Position numbers and translations under genes: made by a program
In this document: positions 26,082-34,465 of the stretch, piece by piece
Position numbering within the stretch: the first letter of the stretch is position 1
Layout: the number at the start of each line of letters is the position of its first letter
Origin: Gorillibacterium timonense
Lineage (GTDB): Bacteria; Bacillota; Bacilli; Paenibacillales; NBRC-103111
NCBI RefSeq assembly: GCF_001457415.1
Contig: NZ_LN881724.1
Coordinates: 1,922,001 to 1,986,000 of the forward strand
Reading direction: 5' to 3'
DNA: 64,000 nucleotides
The notes under the pieces: generated by a model
Seen by the model: only the letters and a program-made list of their open reading frames with translations
Told to the model about the DNA's origin: nothing
Databases searched by the model: none

Positions 26082-26115
26082 CCCGATTCCCTCTTTTCCT
26101 TAAACTGACGAAGGT

Positions 26116-26997
26116 TTAGCGGCTTGCTTCCGTCAGCGGCTTGGCTTGACGATAACGGATGATCGCTTCGGCAGCTTCCTCACTGGTGAGCGGCCGATCC
26201 TCCCGGACGATGCCATATTCCCTCAAAAGGCGGGTAACAACCAGAGCAGGAGGCTCTTCCCAGCCGAATGCATCAAGCAGCCGAGGATCGGATAGCAGAA
26301 TGGAAGGGGGACCGTCCGCAATAAAACGACCGGCTTGCAGCGCAATCATCCGATTGGCGTGTGCAAGAATCTCTTCCAATTGATGGCTGACCCAGATCAC
26401 CGTAATTCCTTGCTCGCGGTTCATGGCATGCAGCAGCTCGAACAGAGCCGTCCGCGATTGCAGATCAAGCCCGGCTGTCGGCTCATCGAGAATCATGACC
26501 TCCGGCTCCAGGACCACGACTCCGGCAATCGCCACACGCCGCTTTTCGCCACCGCTCAGCTCAAAGGGACTGCGATCCTTGAACTGTTCATAATCCAGCC
26601 CAACGGCCTGCATGGCCTGATGGACTCTTGCCTCCACTACCTCTGGTGACAGTTTGGCGCTTCTCAAGCCGAAGGCGATATCGTCGAATACGGTGGTGGA
26701 GAAGAGCTGATGCTCTGGATATTGAAAAATGAAGCCGACCCGGTCGAACCGTTCGGACTTGCGGTTCAGCCGTGGATCGGTTCCATCCAGAAGGAGGCTG
26801 CCCTTGGAAGGAGCCAGAAACCCCTTGATCAATTGAAGAAAGGTCGATTTGCCCGAACCCGATTTGCCGGCGACGGCAAGCATTTCGCCGCGTTCCACCA
26901 TCAGCTCCAGATCAGCGAGCACCAATGGCTCCGGGAGCGGTTTGTTTCTACGCTGTTTCCCGTAGGAATAGAAGACATGGTCTAATTGGATCTGCAT
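26116..26997 (-). CDS. ecfA2: ECF transporter ATPase EcfA2
   Basis: A 293-residue ABC ATPase with Walker A GKSGSGKS (residues about 43-50), signature LSGGEKRR and Walker B VMILDEPTAGLD, then the H-loop IWVSHQ. The tail ends with EAAEAIIRYRQAKP, where C-terminal helices of EcfA proteins dimerise. It starts inside the end of ecfA1 (16-base overlap), so the two ATPases are made in similar amounts and form a heterodimer. Confidence 0.93.
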   Translation of the reverse strand: MQIQLDHVFYSYGKQRRNKPLPEPLVLADLELMVERGEMLAVAGKSGSGKSTFLQLIKGFLAPSKGSLLLDGTDPRLNRKSERFDRVGFIFQYPEHQLFSTTVFDDIAFGLRSAKLSPEVVEARVHQAMQAVGLDYEQFKDRSPFELSGGEKRRVAIAGVVVLEPEVMILDEPTAGLDLQSRTALFELLHAMNREQGITVIWVSHQLEEILAHANRMIALQAGRFIADGPPSILLSDPRLLDAFGWEEPPALVVTRLLREYGIVREDRPLTSEEAAEAIIRYRQAKPLTEASR

Positions 26998-27824
26998 AAG
27001 ACACCTCGCAATTCCGCCTCATCCAGCGAGGAAGTGACGGGTATTCCATGTTGGCGCAGCCGTTCGGCTAAGGCGTGATAATAGGGCAGCTCCAGTCCGC
27101 ATTCCTCCAGCAGACTTTCATCCCGTTCCAACTTTGCGGGAGACCCGGATGCGACCAAGCTTCCCTCGCGGAACAGCATCCAGCGGTCGGCTGTCATCAC
27201 TTCCTCCAAATGGTGGGTGATATAAAGTAAGGTGAACGGGAAGCGAGCTCTCACTTCGTGCAGGGTTTCAACAAATTGCTTTCTCGCGACCGGATCGAGC
27301 ATGGATGTCGCTTCATCCAGAATGAGATACTGCGGAGCTAGCGCGAGCACAGAGGCAAGAGCAAGCTTCTGTTTCTCACCGCCGGACAAATGGCTGACCG
27401 GACGTTCCTCATCGGCTTCCAGACCAACAAGCTGGATAGCCCAGGTGATCCGGTCTGCCATCTTCTCCTGAGGATAGCCGATATTGGACAAACCAAAGGC
27501 GATGTCTTCGCCTACGGTCAAGCCTACCTGCTGATTTTCCGGGTTTTGAAAGACGATTTGCACCGCCCGGCGAACCGCTGAAATCGAATGAGGTTCAGTT
27601 GTCGCCAGCCCGTTAACGACAACTTCGCCTTCGGTCGGAAGCTCGATTCCATTCAACAAGCGTGAAAGAGAGGATTTACCTGAACCGTTGCGGCCCAGGA
27701 AGGCAACGAACTCACCCGGCATTATATCGAGCGTAAGATGGGACAATGCCGGCTTAACGCCGGCATTGTCAGAAGGTTCACTGGTTTCGTCATAGAAGAA
27801 CGTAACATCCTGAATCTTGATCAT
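26982..27824 (-). CDS. ecfA1: ECF transporter ATPase EcfA1
   Basis: A 280-residue ABC ATPase with Walker A GRNGSGKS (about residue 43-50), Q-loop FQNPENQQVG, signature LSGGEKQK and Walker B YLILDEATSMLD. The QNPENQ Q-loop is diagnostic of EcfA proteins. Its start overlaps the TudS-like stop as ATGA. It pairs with EcfA2 and EcfT. Because the operon carries its own S component, this is a dedicated (group I-like) ECF importer. Confidence 0.93.
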   Translation of the reverse strand: MIKIQDVTFFYDETSEPSDNAGVKPALSHLTLDIMPGEFVAFLGRNGSGKSSLSRLLNGIELPTEGEVVVNGLATTEPHSISAVRRAVQIVFQNPENQQVGLTVGEDIAFGLSNIGYPQEKMADRITWAIQLVGLEADEERPVSHLSGGEKQKLALASVLALAPQYLILDEATSMLDPVARKQFVETLHEVRARFPFTLLYITHHLEEVMTADRWMLFREGSLVASGSPAKLERDESLLEECGLELPYYHALAERLRQHGIPVTSSLDEAELRGVLCRSN

Positions 27825-28333
27825 GAGGAGGATCCGCCTTCCGCATGTGAGATCGAGCGGGTGGGTCCGAAGCGGCTGCCCGGATCGTGCGGATCGAAAT
27901 GCCCTTCCGGTGTATTGGGAATCTGCCAGAAGAAATCGATATCGACCCCCGCTTCAGCCGTCAGCTCCAGAAAAATTCGTATGAATACGCCTTTACCAGG
28001 ATCGCATGAGGGACTACCGGCAATACCAAGTCCGCCTACAAGGGTATACCCGTGATCTTGATAGGTCTTCAATTGCTCCACTACTGGCTGCAGAATCTTC
28101 CGATTATGTGCGCGGAATTCAGGTGTATCATATTCCTCAAACGTCATCGGCGGACGCTCCGGGCCGAGGAAGGTAAATTCCGGGCAGGGCAGCTGGAACA
28201 GTCCGTACCCTTGCTCGTAGGTCCAGTCGACTGCCGCTTTCATGACGCCTGGACTACGAGCCTCGCCTCCTACTACCGCATTCTGATTGATTACGCAGTG
28301 GGAGGCGACGAGGATTTTCTTACTACGCTGCAC
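27821..28333 (-). CDS. TudS-related putative desulfidase (CD3072 type)
   Basis: A 170-residue protein. Cysteines C13 (ASHCVIN), C50 (QLPCPEF) and C110 (GSPSCDPG) match the three ligands that hold an open-site [4Fe-4S] cluster in TudS/DUF523 thiouracil desulfidases. The length fits the stand-alone catalytic domain. It lies inside an ECF transporter operon, overlapping the S component by 11 bases and the ATPase by four; the same pairing is known from clostridial CD3072/CD3073-type loci. The likely role is removing sulfur from the imported compound. The substrate is inferred, not shown. Confidence 0.85.
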   Translation of the reverse strand: MQRSKKILVASHCVINQNAVVGGEARSPGVMKAAVDWTYEQGYGLFQLPCPEFTFLGPERPPMTFEEYDTPEFRAHNRKILQPVVEQLKTYQDHGYTLVGGLGIAGSPSCDPGKGVFIRIFLELTAEAGVDIDFFWQIPNTPEGHFDPHDPGSRFGPTRSISHAEGGSSS

Positions 28334-28901
28334 GGGAGCTGCCCTTTCGGACCGATGGTCGTTTGATCAAGGATTGCGGCAAATTTTTCACGACATAGTA
28401 GACAAGCAAAGCCGATAGGATCTTATCGATCAGATTCTCGCCGAGGCGCGGCAGGAAGGCTGCCGCAAACAAGCTGGTTCCCGCCTGCTTCAGCCAGAGA
28501 ACGGCAACGTCCTGCACGCCGCCGGTCAATCCGCCGAATAAGCCGATGGCGATAACCGAACCGACAGCCGGGCACAAGACGCCCAGAATGATGCCGGAGA
28601 AGAGAGCGGAAGAGAAGGTGAAGCCTTTTTTACGGGAGGCATAACCGACAACGAGGCCGACAATAATATTGACCAGTGCGAAAGGGATGGCGGTGTAGCC
28701 GGAGGTGACGCCGAGCACAAGGTTCGTCAGTAAACCGACAACCCCTCCCCAAAGCGGACCGAACGTAGCTGCCATGAAGATGGTGCCGACCGTGTCGAGG
28801 AAGAGAAAAGGGATTTTCAAGTTGCTGACAACCGTCCCCGCAATGACATTGATGGCAATGGCGAGGGCTCCAAGGGTGATGACAAGTGTTCTCTGCTTCA
28901 T
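28323..28901 (-). CDS. ECF transporter S component (CD3073 type)
   Basis: A 192-residue membrane protein with six hydrophobic segments. It has the ECF S-component pattern: ALAIAINVIAGTVVSNLKIP, FLDTVGTIFMAATFGPLWGG and VGLLTNLVLG. The S component binds the substrate. CD3073-type S components are found with a TudS-like desulfidase, as here, so a sulfur-containing small molecule, perhaps a thionucleobase, is a plausible ligand. The start has TAGGAGGAAAA upstream. It is the first gene of the operon, after a long leader. Confidence 0.87.
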   Translation of the reverse strand: MKQRTLVITLGALAIAINVIAGTVVSNLKIPFLFLDTVGTIFMAATFGPLWGGVVGLLTNLVLGVTSGYTAIPFALVNIIVGLVVGYASRKKGFTFSSALFSGIILGVLCPAVGSVIAIGLFGGLTGGVQDVAVLWLKQAGTSLFAAAFLPRLGENLIDKILSALLVYYVVKNLPQSLIKRPSVRKGSSRAA

Positions 28902-29242
28902 CGATTTTCCTCCTAAAGATTCATAGATTCATAAAAGTACCCGCAATCAAACTCATGATGCAGTGAATATGAATCAGAAGCCCCCTTTGTACATAACGAG
29001 CGCGACGGATATGTTAGGTCCGCGCTACAGACGATTTAATATCCAAGTAAATGCATGGGTATTATTGAGTTTTATTTTAATCAGAAATTCCGCTGCGTCA
29101 ATGGTATTTATTTCAATTATGATTCATTCCGTGATGTGATGAAGGGGGTGGAGAGGATAAAACGCAGGTAATCAAGTATACTGAAATGGTTAAAAGAAAA
29201 TAATCGTTACAGATTTCTTCATATCCGAAGGGAGAACCGCAG
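28902..29242 (-). other. Long AT-rich leader upstream of the ECF operon, no recognised riboswitch
   Basis: About 340 bases between the divergent S component and VOC genes. On the minus strand a bulged stem of GCGC-GGA with TCCG-CGCGC lies at about 29006-29031, 110 to 130 bases before the ATG. I could not fit it to purine, preQ1, thiamin, THF or cobalamin riboswitches. The plus-strand part near 29120-29240 contains the upstream region of the VOC gene with GAAGGGAGA before its start. A regulatory RNA remains possible but is not supported. Confidence 0.3.
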
Positions 29243-29620
29243 ATGATCCATCAAATTGGACAGGTCATGCTATATGTCAATGACCAAGATCAAGCCAAGC
29301 GATTCTGGACGGAGAAGGTTGGGTTTGTTATCGTGTCTGAAGAAGATAATGGCCAAGGAATGCATTGGATTGAAATCGCTCCGACTATTGAAGCGGAGAC
29401 GACATTCATTCTGCACAACAAGGAACTCGTGGCCAAGATGGATCCGTCGATGAACCTTGGCACCCCTTCCATCATGTTTTTCTCGGACAAGCTTGATGCC
29501 CTGTATCAAGACTTTGCGGAGAAAGGAATTACGGTGGGAGAGATGGTCACCCTACCCTCGGGAAGAGTGTTCAATTTTGCAGACGATGAAAACAACTATT
29601 TTGCGGTCATGGAAAAATAA
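29243..29620 (+). CDS. VOC-superfamily (glyoxalase-like) protein
   Basis: A 125-residue single-domain VOC protein: QIGQVMLYVNDQDQAKRFWTEKVGF starts the first beta-alpha-beta-beta-beta unit and LPSGRVFNFADDENNYF ends the second. Residues usual for metal binding (His/Glu) are partly replaced, with Q7 and E-x positions, so it may bind antibiotics or act as an isomerase. Ligand unknown. ATG at 29243 follows GAAGGGAG. It is a single-gene unit closed by a terminator. Confidence 0.85.
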   Translation: MIHQIGQVMLYVNDQDQAKRFWTEKVGFVIVSEEDNGQGMHWIEIAPTIEAETTFILHNKELVAKMDPSMNLGTPSIMFFSDKLDALYQDFAEKGITVGEMVTLPSGRVFNFADDENNYFAVMEK

Positions 29621-29645
29621 ACTCAAAAAGCATCTAATACGTGAC

Positions 29646-29678
29646 GAACATCCATCAATCCTGATGGATGTTCTTTTT
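29646..29678 (+). terminator. Terminator after VOC gene
   Basis: GAACATCCATCA at 29646-29657 pairs perfectly with TGATGGATGTTC at 29662-29673 around ATCC, followed by TTTTT. Confidence 0.92.
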
Positions 29679-29704
29679 AATGCCGATCTGCTTGTAATTA
29701 TCGC

Positions 29705-29735
29705 TTGACTTCGAGTGAACTCGATGTGCCATAAT
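29705..29735 (+). promoter_or_regulatory. MerR-type promoter with 19-base spacer
   Basis: TTGACT (29705-29710) and CATAAT (29730-29735) are separated by 19 bases, and the spacer holds the dyad CGAGT-GA-ACTCG (29712-29723; wider arms 29708-29727 match at 8 of 9). Overlong spacers with a central dyad are the hallmark of MerR-family activated promoters, particularly those of the AdhR/YfmP type. It points to the DUF3737-PatB-dehydrogenase genes. No MerR gene is next to it. Confidence 0.8.
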
Positions 29736-29915
29736 ATCGCTAACTGCCGTACTTCGAATCAAATTCTTTGATACGTCTGAAAGAAACATTCATTCAAAAA
29801 ATGATCCGTCGTAAAACGGGCTGCCGACCTTACATGGTTCGTTAGCCTTTTGCTGTTCGCTTACGTACCCACCCAGCCCATATCGTGATAGAATTAGGTA
29901 GAAGGGATGAGCCTT

Positions 29916-30764
29916 ATGAGAGTAATTGAAAATGAAACCTTTGAGGGAGAACGGCCTTTGTACAAGGTTCGTGATGTGATCATCAAGGATAGCGAGTTTC
30001 TTCCCGGGGAATCCGCGATTAAAGAGAGCCGGAATGTGCAGGCGATCGATTGCTTTTTCTCGAGCAAATATCCATTCTGGCATCATACGGGAGTCGATAT
30101 TCAGGATTGCTATTTCGCTGACGGCAGTCGTGCGGCGATCTGGTACACCAGCGAGGTATTCATGAGCAACTGCCGAGTGGATGCGCCAAAAATATTCCGG
30201 GATGCTCATACGATCACCATCCAAAAAACCATCATGAATACGAATGAAACGTTGTGGGACTGTGCCAACGTAAAGATTTCGGATTCGGACTTCAAGGGCA
30301 ACTACTTATTGCTGCATGGCAGCGATATCGACTTGGATTACTTCCGATTAGAGGGTGATTATTCCTTTCAGCATGTTAAGAAAGGAGTAGTTCGAAACAG
30401 CACGATTCTTTCCAAGGATGCTTTTTGGAATTCGGAGGATATTACGGTCTATGACTCGGTTCTCGATGGAGAATACCTCGGTTGGTATTCCAAAAACCTG
30501 CGGCTCGTGAACTGCAAAATCAAAGGAACACAGCCCTTGTGTTACACGGAGAACCTGGTTATGGAAAATTGCGAGATGATCGATACGGACTTATGCTTTG
30601 AGTATTCCACTGTTCAAGCGGATATCAAGAACACGATTCACAGCGTGAAGAATCCACTCGGTGGAGTCATACAGGCTGAGGGGATCGATGAGCTTATTTG
30701 GGACGATCCCGAACTGGACGGCTCCAATACGCAGATTATTATCCACGCGAAGGTTGATCGATAA
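29916..30764 (+). CDS. DUF3737-family right-handed beta-helix protein
   Basis: A 282-residue protein opening MRVIENETFEGERPLY, the family start. The body is repetitive: short strands each ending in Asp, Asn or Cys (VIIKDSEFL, NVQAIDCFF, VDIQDCYF, VFMSNCRV, VKISDSDF, DITVYDSVL, LVNCKIKG), spacing about 20 residues, typical of a beta-helix. Many such helices bind or modify carbohydrates but no function is known for DUF3737. The start at 29916 is nine bases after GAAGGG. It heads an operon with PatB and an alcohol dehydrogenase behind a MerR-type promoter. Confidence 0.85.
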   Translation: MRVIENETFEGERPLYKVRDVIIKDSEFLPGESAIKESRNVQAIDCFFSSKYPFWHHTGVDIQDCYFADGSRAAIWYTSEVFMSNCRVDAPKIFRDAHTITIQKTIMNTNETLWDCANVKISDSDFKGNYLLLHGSDIDLDYFRLEGDYSFQHVKKGVVRNSTILSKDAFWNSEDITVYDSVLDGEYLGWYSKNLRLVNCKIKGTQPLCYTENLVMENCEMIDTDLCFEYSTVQADIKNTIHSVKNPLGGVIQAEGIDELIWDDPELDGSNTQIIIHAKVDR

Positions 30765-30783
30765 ACAAAGAGGAGGCATTTCA

Positions 30784-31950
30784 TTGAAGTACGATTTTGA
30801 TCAAATCCTGGATAGAAGAAACTCGAATAGTGTGAAGTGGGCGAACACAAAAGAGCGAGACATTCTCCCCATGTGGGTTGCGGATATGGACTTCAAGGCC
30901 GCCGAGCCGATCATTCAAGCCTTAGAAGAACGGGTACGGCACGGCATATTTGGTTATGCCACTCTTCCTAATGCCTATTATGAAGCTGAGATTGGCTGGT
31001 GGAAGAAGCGTCATCAATTTACAATCAAGAAGGAATGGATTGAAGCCAGTACGGGAGTCATCCCCTCGCTTTCCGCGATTGTACAAGCTTTTACGGAGCC
31101 GGGGGATCGCATCCTGATTCAAACCCCTGTCTACAATCACTTTGCGTCTTCCATTACCAATAATGGTTGCGTAATCGTCGAAAACGAGCTTACGTTCAAT
31201 GGAGTTTCGTACGAGATCGATTTTGCCGATTTTGAGGAAAAGGCATCCCATGAGAAAGTAAAGCTCTTCATTCTGTGCAATCCTCACAACCCCGTAGGGA
31301 GAGTCTGGAGCGAGGACGAGCTGAAACGCTTAGGCGATATCTGCTTGCGCCATAACGTTTTGGTTGTGGTCGATGAAATTCACCGGGACTTGGTGTATAA
31401 AGGTACTCGATTTATTCCATTCGCCTCTTTAAGTGAACCTTTTCTCATGAACTCCGTCACATGTACAGCTCCCAGCAAAACCTTCAACATCGCCGGTCTC
31501 AAAACCTCCAATATCATCGCGGCAAACGCCGAGAATCGCCAGAAAATCAATCGATCATTAAACAGAAATGAGGCGATCGAACCGAATGTCTTTGGAATTG
31601 AAGGCTTGATCTCCGCTTATACATGGGGGGAGGAATGGCTGGATCAATTGCTGGACTATCTCGAGGGAAATCGCGATTTTTTCATGGCCTTTCTTAAGGA
31701 AAGGATGCCGAAAGTGAAGACCGTACTCCCGGAAGCCACTTACTTGATGTGGGTCGATTGTAGAAGCCTTGGGATAAGCTCAAAAGAGCTCAGCCAAAAA
31801 ATCCTGGAGAAAGGGCGCCTACGAATAACGGACGGCGTCATATACGGGGAAGCGGGCGAAGGATTTCTTCGGATCAATATCGCATGTCCAAGAGCGCGAT
31901 TGGCTGAGGGCTTGGAAAGACTGGCGAGCGTCGTGTCATCGGTATGTTAA
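30784..31950 (+). CDS. patB: PatB/MalY-type cystathionine beta-lyase or aminotransferase
   Basis: A 388-residue fold-type I PLP enzyme opening KYDFDQILDRRNSNSVKW and containing LPMWVADMDF, the MalY/PatB signature. PLP-binding lysine is in TAPSKTFNIAGLKTSN, and NPHNPVGRVWS and DEIHRDL complete the site. Enzymes of this group cleave carbon-sulfur bonds of cystathionine or cysteine conjugates. Start is a TTG at 30784, seven bases after AGGAGG. It follows the DUF3737 gene by 19 bases and overlaps the dehydrogenase by seven. Substrate specificity is not evident. Confidence 0.9.
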   Translation: MKYDFDQILDRRNSNSVKWANTKERDILPMWVADMDFKAAEPIIQALEERVRHGIFGYATLPNAYYEAEIGWWKKRHQFTIKKEWIEASTGVIPSLSAIVQAFTEPGDRILIQTPVYNHFASSITNNGCVIVENELTFNGVSYEIDFADFEEKASHEKVKLFILCNPHNPVGRVWSEDELKRLGDICLRHNVLVVVDEIHRDLVYKGTRFIPFASLSEPFLMNSVTCTAPSKTFNIAGLKTSNIIAANAENRQKINRSLNRNEAIEPNVFGIEGLISAYTWGEEWLDQLLDYLEGNRDFFMAFLKERMPKVKTVLPEATYLMWVDCRSLGISSKELSQKILEKGRLRITDGVIYGEAGEGFLRINIACPRARLAEGLERLASVVSSVC

Positions 31951-33146
31951 ATTTCTCGTTACACATCCCAACGAAAATCATTTTTGGCAAAGGCGAAGTA
32001 GGCAGAACAGGCGAAATTGTGAGAGAGCACGCCAAAAAGGTACTTGTGGTCACCGGCCGTTCCTCGACGAAAAAAACGGGGGCTCTAGACAAGGTGATCA
32101 AGTCACTTGAGGGAGCTGGTGTCGGATTCGTTGTATTTGATCAGGTCGAGCCTAACCCGCGAGCCGAGACAGTAGATCGAGGCGGACAAATGGCTCGCGA
32201 TGAGAATTGTGATTTGATTCTCGCTTTAGGCGGCGGTTCTGCAATGGATGCTGCCAAAGCCATCGCGACTGTTGCCATTTCCGGTAGACCCATTCATGAA
32301 TATATTCGGGGAAACAAGACAGGCCTCTGGAAAGAATTGCAGCCCGTTAAGGAAGCTCTTCCTGTCATTACGATTCCGACTTTGGCGGCAACGGGTTCTG
32401 AAGCGAATTCGAATGCGGTCATCACCAACTGGGAAACAAAGGAAAAGGCTGGAGTATCAGGACCGGCATTATTCCCCCGAGTTGCGATTCTTGATCCGGA
32501 ATTAACGTATACCGTCCCAGCCCATTACACGGCAGACGGGGCCGTAGACATCTTCGCTCATCTGTACGAGGGATATATGACGGGAGATGAGAATGCGGAT
32601 GTACAGGATGAACTTACAGAGGGCCTTATGCGCAATGTGGTGAAATACGCCAAACCGGCGCTTGAGAACCCAGAAGATGATCATGCTCGCGCTCATCTGA
32701 TATGGACCAGCACCCTCGCCTTAATCGGCCTAACCAGTGCAGGAAGAGAAGGGAGCAATCCGGTCCACAAAATCGAACATACCTTGTCCGCCTTTTATGA
32801 TATCTCTCATGGCCGTGGGATAGCCGTCCTTACACCGGCCTATTTTCGCCAAATCATTCGCAAAGATCGTCCCCAGCGTTTAGCACGTTTGGGCCGTCAA
32901 GTTTTTCAGGTCAAGCACGAAGATGATCTGGAAGCTTGCGATGCGACGATCGAAGCGGTGCAGGAATGGTTTAAGGAAATTGGGACCTTGGACACTCTGA
33001 AGAACCTGGGTATAAAACAAGAGGCTCTGAAGGTGATGGCCGAGGAGACGATCCGGGTAGGGGGCTTGGGCCACAATTTCTTAGCGGCAACTCATCCCTT
33101 AACCGCCGACGAAGTCCTTCACCTCTACGAGGAAGTGTTTGAGTAA
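31944..33146 (+). CDS. Iron-containing alcohol dehydrogenase (BdhA/YugJ-like)
   Basis: A 400-residue group III dehydrogenase. NAD(P) binding is seen in ALGGGSAMDAAKAIA; metal ligands in DGAVDIFAHLYEG, KIEHTLSAFYDISHGRGIA and HNFLAATHP (Asp and three His). It resembles the NADPH-dependent butanol/aldehyde dehydrogenases YqhD and YugJ. A role in reducing reactive aldehydes fits the MerR-type promoter upstream. The ATG at 31944 overlaps the PatB end, so translation is coupled. A terminator follows. Confidence 0.9.
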   Translation: MLNFSLHIPTKIIFGKGEVGRTGEIVREHAKKVLVVTGRSSTKKTGALDKVIKSLEGAGVGFVVFDQVEPNPRAETVDRGGQMARDENCDLILALGGGSAMDAAKAIATVAISGRPIHEYIRGNKTGLWKELQPVKEALPVITIPTLAATGSEANSNAVITNWETKEKAGVSGPALFPRVAILDPELTYTVPAHYTADGAVDIFAHLYEGYMTGDENADVQDELTEGLMRNVVKYAKPALENPEDDHARAHLIWTSTLALIGLTSAGREGSNPVHKIEHTLSAFYDISHGRGIAVLTPAYFRQIIRKDRPQRLARLGRQVFQVKHEDDLEACDATIEAVQEWFKEIGTLDTLKNLGIKQEALKVMAEETIRVGGLGHNFLAATHPLTADEVLHLYEEVFE

Positions 33147-33213
33147 ATGGAAGGGGAAGGCGAACGCCTGCCGGTTATACGATCCATTCCATGCGACAGG
33201 TATTCGCTTATTT

Positions 33214-33247
33214 GAGACGTTCTCTTTGGGAGAATGTCTCTTTTATT
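33214..33247 (+). terminator. Terminator of the DUF3737-PatB-dehydrogenase operon
   Basis: GAGACGTTCTC at 33214-33224 pairs with GAGAATGTCTC at 33230-33240, followed by TTTTATTT. Confidence 0.85.
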
Positions 33248-33415
33248 TCGACTTTCCGATTGATTCCACACCTTTTCGTTCAACGAATTCGCCGCCATTA
33301 TAAGGATGAGCCGATCCAAAACCATAAAAGAGGGATTGACGAACGAAAAAAGATGTCATACACTTCATTTATTAAAACAGTTATAAGAAGTATTGGATAA
33401 TGGGGTGAGCAAAAA

Positions 33416-34444
33416 ATAGAACCGGTTACGCACAATACGATTCAAGTAAAAAAAATGAATGTGGAGCTCGTCAAGAACACGCTGAAGGCACAGGGGATCG
33501 GAACCAAGGCGTCGATCGCCAGCCTCACCAAGCTGAGCGTGGCCACCTGCGGCACCATCTTGAACGAGCTAGTTGCATCAGGCGAAGTCATTGAGCTGGA
33601 GCCGGAAGAATCAAGCGGCGGGAGGCCGGCCAAACCGTATAAGTATAACGCTGACTTCGGCAGTGTCGTTTGTTTGCTGGTAAAGACGGAGGGTGGCATA
33701 CACTCCATCCATTGCCGCATCGTCGATCTGGTTGGAGATGTCATCCGAGAAGAGTCAAAGGTACTGTCGCATATCGATGTCGATGTGCTGGATGAGCTTA
33801 TCGAAAAGCTGGTTAGCGAAAACCGTAATGTTCAAGCGATCGGCATCGGAATCCCGGGTGTCGTCCATCGTGGAGTCATCGGCGTCTGCGATGTTCCGGA
33901 TCTTGCAGGCAAGCCGTTAGGTGCCTATTTCGAAGATAAATACGAGCTGTCCGTCACCATCGAAAACGATATGAACATGACGGTTTACGGCTTTTACCTT
34001 TTGCAAAACTTCGAAGAGGAAAAAACGTTTGCCATCGTTACGTTTCCGAAAAATCATTTTCCCGGAGCCGGTTTCATCGTAGACGGACGTATTTTATCCG
34101 GCAACACCAAATTTGGCGGCGAGGTTTCCTTTTTACCCTTTGGAGTCTCGCGCGAGGAACAATTGCAGCAGTTGGATACCGATGAAGGGTTTGTCCGGTT
34201 AGCTGTCCATACGTTAACCTCCATCATCGCGATCATCAACCCGGTAACGATCGCGATAACCGGCGAGCTTCCCCATGAGAGTCAATTGAACAACCTCTAT
34301 GAGGGCTGCTTGAAGGACATTCCGCAAAAGCATATGCCGGAGCTCTTTATTCAAAGAGATACGCAGCAGGAATACATGAAAGGGTTGGTGACGGCGACTT
34401 TGGAGTCCTTAACCTACCGGTTGCAGCTCATCGAGAAAAGATAG
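33416..34444 (+). CDS. ROK-family transcriptional regulator (start possibly ATA)
   Basis: A ROK repressor of 329 residues from ATG 33455 or 342 from the upstream ATA at 33416. The helix-turn-helix has IGTKASIASLTKLSVATCG; the sugar-kinase-like domain has GIGIPGVVHRG, IENDMNMTVYG and FGGEVSF. The ROK zinc motif of active kinases is absent, which fits a regulator. ATG 33455 has no ribosome site, while GGGGTGAG (33402-33409) lies just upstream of ATA 33416, and the residues gained (THNTIQVKKMN) match the usual N-terminus of the family. It precedes an MFS carrier by 21 bases and likely controls it. Confidence 0.83.
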   Translation: MEPVTHNTIQVKKMNVELVKNTLKAQGIGTKASIASLTKLSVATCGTILNELVASGEVIELEPEESSGGRPAKPYKYNADFGSVVCLLVKTEGGIHSIHCRIVDLVGDVIREESKVLSHIDVDVLDELIEKLVSENRNVQAIGIGIPGVVHRGVIGVCDVPDLAGKPLGAYFEDKYELSVTIENDMNMTVYGFYLLQNFEEEKTFAIVTFPKNHFPGAGFIVDGRILSGNTKFGGEVSFLPFGVSREEQLQQLDTDEGFVRLAVHTLTSIIAIINPVTIAITGELPHESQLNNLYEGCLKDIPQKHMPELFIQRDTQQEYMKGLVTATLESLTYRLQLIEKR

Positions 34445-34465
34445 AACCGAAGGAGAAACCATCGA

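Noticed and set aside
28902..29242. Known riboswitch in the ECF leader
   Set aside because: No match by eye to purine, preQ1, thiamin, THF or cobalamin consensus elements.
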